This document shows, piece after piece, positions 58,498-64,000 of a stretch of 64,000 nucleotides of DNA. The notes below the pieces were generated by a model. It made no database searches. It was not told the origin of the DNA and saw only the letters and a program-made list of their open reading frames with translations. This DNA is from Robertmurraya andreesenii (GTDB lineage Bacteria > Bacillota > Bacilli > Bacillales > Cytobacillaceae). The stretch lies in the NCBI RefSeq assembly GCF_030813005.1, contig NZ_JAUSTU010000009.1:1-64000 (forward strand), in the 5' to 3' direction. Every line of letters starts with the position of its first letter. The first letter of the stretch is position 1. The position numbers were made by a program, and so were the translations under genes.

Positions 58498-58917
58498 ATG
58501 AAGATTGCCTATATGATTACCATCCTGTTAGCTTTACAAATGCTATTTGGATGCAAAAAGGATATCCCTGAGCCGGAAATGCAGTTCAAAGTGATCCCGA
58601 TGGCCACTGTCCATGCGGAGGATGATCTACCAGTATTGATGGAGAAGGGCCAGGACAGATTTATGGTTCAGCATCATATTAAAGAAGATCGCGTCTTTGT
58701 CGAATGTATTTTGCCGGATATAACTTTTAGAGAAAATAGCCCGAATCAAGGGAAAATCATCCTTTATGTTGATGGAAAGAAAAAGGAGGAAATTACTACC
58801 GCCGCATTTATTATTAAAGGCTTACCTGAGGGGAATCACCAGATACGTCTAGAAGTTGTAAATTTAAAGAATGAGCCCTACCATCTGCAAAAAGAATTTA
58901 CGGTATCCATTCCTTAA
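58498..58917 (+). CDS. Hypothetical lipoprotein
   Basis: A 139-residue protein with a short signal and lipobox MLFGC (Cys19 in LQMLFGCKK). The mature part is beta-rich (IILYVDGKKKEEITTAAFII, NHQIRLEVVNL), resembling an immunoglobulin-like or bacterial additional-domain sandwich. I recognise no named family and recall no counterpart in B. subtilis at this position. AGGAGG lies seven bases before the second of two adjacent ATGs. Confidence 0.6.
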   Translation: MKIAYMITILLALQMLFGCKKDIPEPEMQFKVIPMATVHAEDDLPVLMEKGQDRFMVQHHIKEDRVFVECILPDITFRENSPNQGKIILYVDGKKKEEITTAAFIIKGLPEGNHQIRLEVVNLKNEPYHLQKEFTVSIP

Positions 58918-58978
58918 GAATTCTCTCACTTCGTTTTTCCCTATATCCGTGTTAAAATAGGGACGGAGGTGAGCGACA

Positions 58979-59422
58979 TTGCTTGCTACGTTAGAAAGAA
59001 TGCAAATCTTGGATACATCAGAGCAGCTTTCAAGCATGATTCTACAATCAGAGATCGTCGATTATTATTATTCGTGTTTAAATAATATAAGAAGAAATAA
59101 GGAAACTCTTCGTAAGATTAAAGCTTTTACAGAAGCGAAAGAGCTCTATGAAGAGGTTCAGAGGTTTGGACGTTACCATCCTGATTATCAGCAGGTGATG
59201 AGGAAGATACGTGAACTAAAAAGAGAAATGGATCTTGATGAACATGTTGCTGAGTTCAAAAAGGCTGAAAATGATTTGCAAGCCTTATTAGACGAGATCA
59301 GCACCATTATTGGAAAATCTGTTTCTGAGCATATCAAGGTTCCAACGGGAAATCCTTTTTTCGATAGCTCTTCAAGCTGTGGCGGGGGCTGTGGTTCAGG
59401 CGGAAGCTGCGGTTGCTCATAG
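58979..59422 (+). CDS. ricF: RicF (YlbF), RNase Y specificity/Fe-S complex subunit
   Basis: A 147-residue helical protein of the YlbF/YmcA family. In B. subtilis RicA, RicF and RicT form a complex that carries Fe-S clusters and directs RNase Y cleavage of operon mRNAs; ylbF affects competence, sporulation and biofilms. The block YEEVQRFGRYHPDYQQVMRK and the C-terminal Cys-rich tail (CGGGCGSGGSCGCS) are diagnostic. The start is a TTG at 58979 with GGAGG nine bases upstream. Confidence 0.9.
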   Translation: MLATLERMQILDTSEQLSSMILQSEIVDYYYSCLNNIRRNKETLRKIKAFTEAKELYEEVQRFGRYHPDYQQVMRKIRELKREMDLDEHVAEFKKAENDLQALLDEISTIIGKSVSEHIKVPTGNPFFDSSSSCGGGCGSGGSCGCS

Positions 59423-59455
59423 GTGTCGAGTTTCTTAAATCTCAATTTTTTTGTG

Positions 59456-59469
59456 CGACAAATTTGTCG
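59456..59469. other. Perfect 14-bp palindrome in the ricF-ylbG gap
   Basis: CGACAAATTTGTCG is self-complementary and lies 34 bases after ricF. A second inverted pair TTGCTCT/AGAGCAA lies at about 59494-59514. The 213-base gap has no gene. This could be a regulator site or 3'-end structure. Confidence 0.35.
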
Positions 59470-59635
59470 GCTGGCATACTTGAACGAGCCTTTGCTCTTG
59501 TTCTGTAGAGCAACAGCGAAGTGAAAGTGTGTCAACCGCAACCTTCAACCTTTACCACATGCATAAGGATGATTGAAATATGTGGAGTTGTTTGCTAGAC
59601 TAAAAACAACTAAGTGATTGAAGGGGAAAATGAGT

Positions 59636-59911
59636 ATGCTAGGGCAACGTCAAGGAATAATCGTATGGCTTTACTCTTTGAAGCAGGCGAAGCTGCTAAG
59701 AAAGTTTGGAAATGTTCATTTTGTTTCCAAGAGATTAAAATATGTGGTTCTCTATTGTGACTTAGAGGACACAGAGACCATTATGGAGAAAATTCAGAGT
59801 CTGTCTTTTGTTAAAAAGGTGGAACCATCCTTTAAGCCCTTTCTAAAAACAGAATATGAAAATTCTAAACCCGATAAAGCAAAAGAATATGATTATCGTA
59901 TGGGAATATAA
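59636..59911 (+). CDS. ylbG: UPF0298 family protein YlbG
   Basis: A 91-residue soluble protein matching YlbG: RQGIIVWLYSLKQAKLLRKF, FVSKRLKYVVLYCDLED, ENSKPDKAKEYDYRMGI. The function is unknown. The start at 59636 has AAGGGG at a 9-base spacer; the ATG two codons earlier (59630) is only three bases from it. Confidence 0.82.
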   Translation: MLGQRQGIIVWLYSLKQAKLLRKFGNVHFVSKRLKYVVLYCDLEDTETIMEKIQSLSFVKKVEPSFKPFLKTEYENSKPDKAKEYDYRMGI

Positions 59912-59941
59912 GGTGGAGCTCTCAAGGCCCCACCTTTTTTA
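59911..59941. terminator. Terminator of ylbG
   Basis: AGGTGG and CCACCT pair around a loop with its own GGCC/GAGCTC complementarity, followed by a run of T residues. Confidence 0.6.
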
Positions 59942-59943
59942 AT

Positions 59944-60333
59944 TCATTGAAGTGGTAAGATATAGTGGTTCAGTCTTAGGATCCCGATTAAATATTGATA
60001 ATAAAGCTCCTTCTCAGCAAATTGCTCAGAAGACTTTACCGTTAATTCAATTATTTCCTTTTCCAGCTCGTCTGCAAGGGACTTAAATAAATCGAAGCGC
60101 TTATTTGGCATTACCTTTGGATTTGGGATCCCTTCTCGACAGATATAAAGAGCTTGAAAATCACCTTCTGTTGTTGGCTTTAATACAACAACCAATGAGG
60201 TCACATCTCGATTCCTTACGTTTGCATGAAAGGCCATTAAATGTAGAAGCCGTTCCCGATTTGCTCTGGCTAACTCAATCAATTCATATATATCTGAATA
60301 ACCTTCTCCTAATTCAATAAATCGCTGTATCAC
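59944..60333 (-). CDS. Conserved hypothetical protein (DUF7147-like)
   Basis: A 129-residue soluble protein (MIQRFIELGEGYSDIYELIE, AFHANVRNRDVTSLVVVLKP). Similar Bacillus proteins exist in this position, sometimes mislabelled methylthioribose kinase; the family label is from memory and no kinase motif is visible. The start is a GTG at 60333 with AGGAGG seven bases upstream. Confidence 0.6.
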   Translation of the reverse strand: MIQRFIELGEGYSDIYELIELARANRERLLHLMAFHANVRNRDVTSLVVVLKPTTEGDFQALYICREGIPNPKVMPNKRFDLFKSLADELEKEIIELTVKSSEQFAEKELYYQYLIGILRLNHYILPLQ

Positions 60334-60479
60334 GGTGTTTCCTCCTACCTTTTTAAATCATATTTCATGAATACTTTATCATGCTTCCTCGATAAACTCT
60401 ATCATTCAGTCTAATTTATTGAGACGATTTACCTAATTTATGTTATTGTTATGGTAAGAAAGCGTTAAGGGGAATCAAT

Positions 60480-61901
60480 ATGTGGAAGATTTCATTCACA
60501 TTGCTTATCCTATTAAATTCAATTATTGGCGGTATGCTCTTTTGGCAATGGAATGTCTATTCAGAAAATAATACCTTAGCAACAGCTGAGGAAAACGAGA
60601 CGGCAATTCAGGAAATAACGGTTAAATCGAAGGGAAATCTCCTATCAATTACCCAAGTGATTACTGGATTGAAGTCTGACAAGGAATATCGGATTAGTAT
60701 GCCAGATACGATTTCCGAATGGAAGTGTGTCAAAGCAGATGATAACCCTTGTGATTCGATTGATGACAATCCGTCATCATTCTTGCCTGATAACCATTCC
60801 ATAACCTTACAATACAATATTGAACTCTCTCAGTCTCCTTTTCTATTAAATAACTGGAATGGCATTCTTCCAGATGTAGAAATGAAGAAAACATCGATTG
60901 AAGTGGTAGATTCCTCGAGAAGAGAGGGAACGTGGGTGGCAGGACTGCCTTTAAAAGGCCATAAAAAACTTGATTTAATCGATTATTATTTTTTTGAAGG
61001 GAATATAAATAATGCTTCATTGTATTGGCAGCCACAGGCTATGGAGCATATCCAGGGCGAACAGGGTATTCAGTTTTATTCTGTGAATCCCATTGATAAG
61101 AAAAGCCTTTCCTTTGGGTCGCTAAAAAAACTAGCCAATTTCAAAGGATTATCCATTATTCTTACAGAGTCCTTTGCCGAAACGAATGGCAACGCGCTGA
61201 TGATTGCCAAGCCTACAATTGAAACGGAGCTTTTGGAGCGGAAAATAGTTTATAATTATTTTCTGGAGAAAGCGAAGAATTTGCCGTTAGAAGAACGATG
61301 GTTAATGGATGTTCTAACATCGTTATTGACTGGGCAGGAGAGCAAGGTTCCTAAAGGAGTAGAATTTTTGGCGGATTTGAGAGAAAAGCATACGGAAGAA
61401 GAGCTTTCATCATTTATGGATTTAGTTTTAAAGGAAAATACACTAACACCCGAAAGCTTGGATGAACTTCTAGGTTCCATTGCGGGCAAATCGACTCAAT
61501 ATTTCACTTTAAATAAGAATGAAGAAACGAGACTCATTCCACTTTATTATACGGATAGAAGAAAGATCTTCATTCAGGATAAGCCACAAAAGGATCTTGA
61601 GTTATTGTTAGTTAAAGGCAAAAAGTATTATCCTTTTATCGAAACCCTTGAGGCATTAGGCTTTGAGGTGAAAGCATTGGCGGATAATGAGACGATCCTT
61701 TTGAATAAGGGGAATAATACATACCGCTTTTTTGTGAATCAAAACATCTTTATTTATAATGAAGAGGACTATGGCTTGCTCGAGAATCCCTTACATTTGA
61801 TTAATGGAAAAGTATACTTAGAGAGCAATTGGCTGAAAAAGATTTTTAAGATCCATATACAAGAATCGGAGGATGAGATAAAGCTCACACTCGATTATTA
61901 A
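60480..61901 (+). CDS. Membrane-anchored protein with a C-terminal stalk-type domain
   Basis: A 473-residue protein with one N-terminal membrane segment (about 3-23, no lipobox) and a long extracellular part. The last 100 residues (KKYYPFIETLEALGFEVKAL, ETILLNKGNNTYRFFVNQN, LINGKVYLESNWLKKIF) resemble the copper-amine-oxidase-N-like stalk domain common in Gram-positive surface proteins. The middle (about 150-350) is unrecognised. I recall no B. subtilis gene here. AAGGGGAA precedes the ATG. Confidence 0.65.
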   Translation: MWKISFTLLILLNSIIGGMLFWQWNVYSENNTLATAEENETAIQEITVKSKGNLLSITQVITGLKSDKEYRISMPDTISEWKCVKADDNPCDSIDDNPSSFLPDNHSITLQYNIELSQSPFLLNNWNGILPDVEMKKTSIEVVDSSRREGTWVAGLPLKGHKKLDLIDYYFFEGNINNASLYWQPQAMEHIQGEQGIQFYSVNPIDKKSLSFGSLKKLANFKGLSIILTESFAETNGNALMIAKPTIETELLERKIVYNYFLEKAKNLPLEERWLMDVLTSLLTGQESKVPKGVEFLADLREKHTEEELSSFMDLVLKENTLTPESLDELLGSIAGKSTQYFTLNKNEETRLIPLYYTDRRKIFIQDKPQKDLELLLVKGKKYYPFIETLEALGFEVKALADNETILLNKGNNTYRFFVNQNIFIYNEEDYGLLENPLHLINGKVYLESNWLKKIFKIHIQESEDEIKLTLDY

Positions 61902-61905
61902 CTGG

Positions 61906-61932
61906 CCCGTGGGACTACCTACGGGTTTTTTT
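61906..61932 (+). terminator. Terminator of the stalk-domain gene
   Basis: CCCGT and ACGGG, extended by imperfect GG/CC pairs, are followed by seven T residues. Confidence 0.7.
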
Positions 61933-61939
61933 ATAAAAA

Positions 61940-62071
61940 GGCGCTGTTAAATATAAATGTTGCTCTTGATACCGCCATATGTGCATGGGTTCACTACGTT
62001 GCTCGTGCCGAGCAAAACCCGTTCACACCATGCACATATGGCTAATATCAACACTGAACATTAACACAGCC
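61940..62071 (-). repeat. Covarying palindromic repeat, copy 3 (inverted, most complete)
   Basis: The outer stem 61974-61988 with 62028-62042 (GCCATATGTGCATGG and complement, 15 bp perfect) shares only GCC/GGC and the general position with copy 1. Read on the minus strand, the core is GAACGGGTTTT, inner hairpin GCTCG-GCA-CGAGC, then AACGTAGTGA. Ends GGCGCTGTTAA (61940-61950) and TTAACACAGCC (62061-62071) are imperfect terminal inverted repeats (9 of 11). The whole is 132 bp. Confidence 0.85.
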
Positions 62072-62229
62072 TATAAAAAAGAAAACCCTGCAGATCACTG
62101 CAGGGTCCTTCCATCTCCTTTTTTAAGGAAAGAAGGCAAAGGGAGAGGAGAAACCGGAGGAAGAACTTATGGGGAAACGTAAGTCTTCTCCGCGGTTGGC
62201 AACAACATCCTCGAATAGATGTTGTTACC
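62072..62229 (-). ncRNA. Small RNA, probable csfG homologue
   Basis: A minus-strand unit of about 158 bases between ylbG and rsmD. Its 5' hairpin (62229-62198) has 12 pairs on the minus strand, including a G-U pair that would be a C-A mismatch on the plus strand. A second bulged stem (about 62193-62152), a C/U-rich single-stranded stretch with CCTCC and CTCCTCTCCC, and a terminator at 62106-62085 (ACCCTGCAG and complement) ending in TTTTCTTTTTT follow. B. subtilis encodes the forespore RNA CsfG in the equivalent gap. The C-rich segments could pair with ribosome sites. Confidence 0.65.
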
Positions 62230-62231
62230 TT

Positions 62232-62260
62232 CATTATTTCCATAAAAAAAGTGGTTATAC
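62232..62260 (-). promoter_or_regulatory. Candidate sigma-F/sigma-G promoter of the small RNA
   Basis: On the minus strand GTATA (62260-62256), 14 bases, GGAAATAATG (62241-62232), which resembles the forespore consensus GYATA...GGnnAnAnTn. A sigma-A-like alternative, ATGACA (62296-62291), 18 bases, TATATT (62272-62267), lies further upstream. Confidence 0.45.
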
Positions 62261-62347
62261 ATTTTTAATATAATTTTCTCGCGAAATGCTTGTCATTGGC
62301 ACTTTCTTTCGGTAATGTTAGGATGGTAAGGAAGCGGGTGATCATCG

Positions 62348-62902
62348 ATGAGAGTAGTTTCTGGTCGTTATAAAGGGAAAGCCCTGAAGGCCGTACCAGG
62401 AAATTCGACAAGACCAACAACAGATAAAGTGAAGGAAGCCATCTTTAACATCATTGGGCCATATTTTAATGGCGGTATATGCCTCGACCTATTTGCAGGA
62501 AGTGGTGGTCTTGGAATAGAGGCATTAAGTAGAGGAGCCGAGAAGGCGATATTTGTTGACCGTGATGGAAAAGCAATACATACTATCTACGATAATCTTA
62601 AGACCTGCGATCTTGAGTCTAGGGCTGAGGTCTATCGTAATGACTTTAAACGTGCTTTAAAAGCCATCAGAAAAAGAGAGATCAGCTTTGATTACATATT
62701 TCTAGATCCGCCATACGCTAAACAGCAGCTCCAAGAGATATTAGAGATCATTGATACAAATACGCTATTGAATAACGAAGGGGTCATTGTTTGTGAACAT
62801 AGCTCCGAGGTAGAAATGCCGAAAACAGTCGGTCATCTTACGCAAATAAAGGAAGAAACATACGGTATTATCACCATTTCTATTTATTCTTGGTCAAGCT
62901 AA
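62348..62902 (+). CDS. rsmD: 16S rRNA (guanine966-N2)-methyltransferase RsmD
   Basis: A 184-residue SAM-dependent methyltransferase that modifies G966 of 16S rRNA. Seen are the N-terminal MRVVSGRYKGKAL, the SAM motif DLFAGSGGLGIEALSRGA, and the catalytic FLDPPY (D/N-PPY motif). It matches YlbH. GCGGGTG lies upstream of the ATG. coaD follows after 44 bases, likely the same operon. Confidence 0.94.
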   Translation: MRVVSGRYKGKALKAVPGNSTRPTTDKVKEAIFNIIGPYFNGGICLDLFAGSGGLGIEALSRGAEKAIFVDRDGKAIHTIYDNLKTCDLESRAEVYRNDFKRALKAIRKREISFDYIFLDPPYAKQQLQEILEIIDTNTLLNNEGVIVCEHSSEVEMPKTVGHLTQIKEETYGIITISIYSWSS

Positions 62903-62949
62903 GGAGACCTTGATGCAAGGATGAAGACATATTTTAAAGGGGGAAGATG

Positions 62950-63435
62950 ATGTCAAGTATTGCGGTATGTCCAGGCAGCTTCGATCCGATCACAAACGGT
63001 CATCTAGATATCATTACAAGGGGAGCAAAAGTATTTGATGAGGTGTATGTATCCATCCTTAATAACTCCTCTAAAAAGCCACTTTTTACGGTTGAGGAGA
63101 GGGTGGAGCTCATTAGGGAAGTCACAAAGAATATCCCAAATGTACGGGTTGATTCCTTTCATGGATTATTGGTAGACTATGCGCAAGAAATAGGTGCTAA
63201 TGCGATTATTCGTGGGCTTAGGGCTGTATCTGACTTCGAGTATGAAATGCAGCTTACATCGATGAACCGATTTTTGAATAACAAAATTGAGACGTTTTAT
63301 ATCATGACCAACAATCAATACTCTTTCCTAAGCTCAAGTATGGTTAAAGAGGTTGCCCAGTATCATGGGAAAATTTCTGAACTGGTTCCATCTGTGGTTG
63401 AAGAGGCGCTTAGAAGTAAATTTTCTAGTAAATAA
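62950..63435 (+). CDS. coaD: Phosphopantetheine adenylyltransferase
   Basis: A 161-residue enzyme that makes dephospho-CoA from 4'-phosphopantetheine and ATP. The nucleotidyltransferase HxGH-type motif is PGSFDPITNGHLDII and the late ISSTxxR-like motif is FLSSSMVKEV. It matches CoaD/YlbI. The ATG at 62950 is preferred over 62947 because the GGGGGA site is only two bases from the latter. Confidence 0.95.
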   Translation: MSSIAVCPGSFDPITNGHLDIITRGAKVFDEVYVSILNNSSKKPLFTVEERVELIREVTKNIPNVRVDSFHGLLVDYAQEIGANAIIRGLRAVSDFEYEMQLTSMNRFLNNKIETFYIMTNNQYSFLSSSMVKEVAQYHGKISELVPSVVEEALRSKFSSK

Positions 63436-63458
63436 CTGATAATATCCCAAATGAAGAT

Positions 63459-63490
63459 AAACGAGCACTTAAATATTAGTGCTCGTTTTT
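63459..63490. terminator. Bidirectional terminator coaD/ylbJ
   Basis: AAACGAGCACT and AGTGCTCGTTT form a perfect 11-bp stem followed by T residues. The ylbJ stop lies in the loop. Confidence 0.8.
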
Positions 63491-64000
63491 GTACGTTCGC
63501 TTCGCAAATACAATGATATAAACCATTAATGACAAGAGGGTAATGATTGGACCCGTATCCTTTAGAATTTGTATCGATTGGTTAATCCAAGAGCTTTCCT
63601 CAAAGAAAGCTACTGGAATTGTTTTTGAGTGGTCATCACCAGATTGAATGAAGCCTTCATAAATAGGCTTCCATAAAAGAAGAGTGTAGAAGCCGGCCAA
63701 GAATACATGAAAAATTCTTGCGATGAAAAATGGTCTAAAGCTAATATCTGTTTCCGCTAATATACTTGCAACTTGTGCTTGAACGCTAAAACCACTAAAG
63801 GCTAAGATCATGCTTGTGATAATCGCTTGCTGCATTAAGGTTGTATCCTCAACCTGACTTGTTAATTGACTGCCTAATGTAATTTCGAATAGTCCTGAAA
63901 CAAAGGGGATGCTAAAGGATTCTGATAAGTGAAAAATCGTTAGGATTATGCCAACGCCATCCCCAATGAGTTGAATGATTCCCAAATGAAAGAGCAATTG
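63476..64000 (-). CDS. ylbJ: Sporulation integral membrane protein YlbJ (C-terminal part, cut by window edge)
   Basis: At least 174 residues of a polytopic membrane protein open to the right edge; the N-terminus lies outside. Helices alternate with short loops (GLFEITLGSQL, SGFSVQAQVASIL, RIFHVFLAGFYTLLLW). Nucleoside-recognition/Gate-type features and synteny after coaD match YlbJ, which is needed for normal spore cortex formation in B. subtilis. Confidence 0.85.
   Translation of the reverse strand, partial: QLLFHLGIIQLIGDGVGIILTIFHLSESFSIPFVSGLFEITLGSQLTSQVEDTTLMQQAIITSMILAFSGFSVQAQVASILAETDISFRPFFIARIFHVFLAGFYTLLLWKPIYEGFIQSGDDHSKTIPVAFFEESSWINQSIQILKDTGPIITLLSLMVYIIVFAKRTYKNEH

Noticed and set aside
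61979..62243. Short frames on both strands near copy 3 and the small RNA
   Set aside because: They run through palindromic and structured DNA, with no ribosome sites or plausible proteins.
1..64000. CRISPR array, prophage, insertion sequence, tRNA or rRNA
   Set aside because: No regularly spaced direct repeats, phage or transposase genes, or RNA gene signatures were seen; gene order is that of a core Bacillus chromosome.

Overview
The window is chromosomal DNA of a low-GC, endospore-forming member of the Bacillaceae. The evidence is AT-rich sequence, strong AGGAGG-type ribosome sites, frequent TTG starts, many factor-independent terminators, and sporulation genes (ylaJ, ylbD, ylbJ). Gene order closely follows the stretch of Bacillus subtilis that runs from ptsHI to coaD/ylbJ. 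B. subtilis gene names are used where the protein is recognisable. The species cannot be named from the sequence. I see no prophage, IS transposase, CRISPR array, tRNA or rRNA.

Layout. 0-3 kb: a PilZ-like gene and the phosphotransferase genes ptsH-ptsI. 3-17 kb: ykwC, patA, a universal stress protein, cheV, ykyB, a PAS-GGDEF-EAL protein, ykuE, fadH, a small redox protein, an MBL-fold hydrolase, ykuJ, darB, ccpC, dapH and dapL. PatA, DapH and DapL together form the acetylase branch of diaminopimelate/lysine synthesis. 17-23 kb: peroxiredoxin and thioredoxin-like genes (ykuU-ykuV), ktrC, the rpoY-rnjA pair, a hidden 23-residue cationic peptide gene, def and ykyA. 23.5-28.5 kb: the pyruvate dehydrogenase operon pdhABCD. 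28.5-35 kb: slp, a polysaccharide deacetylase, several conserved small proteins, an SR1-type dual-function RNA encoding SR1P, speA, yktA, yktB and yktC. 35-44 kb: typA and the yla cluster through ylaN and ftsW. 44-55 kb: pyruvate carboxylase, then ctaA divergent from the caa3 oxidase operon ctaCDEF, then ctaG and a DUF420 gene. ctaB, which normally sits between ctaA and ctaC, is missing. 55-64 kb: the ylb cluster (ylbA-ylbE, ricF, ylbG, rsmD, coaD, and ylbJ cut by the window edge).

The genes cover central carbon flow (PTS sugar entry, PDH, pyruvate carboxylase, CcpC), respiration (heme A and caa3 oxidase), lysine/peptidoglycan precursors, redox defence, RNA metabolism (RNase J1, RpoY, RicF, SR1) and c-di-AMP-linked control (KtrC, DarB and, through DarB, pyruvate carboxylase).

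Most noteworthy: (1) a three-copy intergenic palindromic repeat with a conserved core whose outer stem and inner hairpin both change compensatorily between copies; (2) a minus-strand small RNA gene between ylbG and rsmD with a forespore-type promoter, probably a csfG homologue; (3) the SR1/SR1P locus; (4) a 23-residue, highly cationic amphipathic peptide gene with its own ribosome site and terminator; (5) ylbC apparently starting at CTG; (6) loss of ctaB, leaving a 0.9 kb gap with an orphan ribosome site. All homology statements are from memory of the families, not from a database search.
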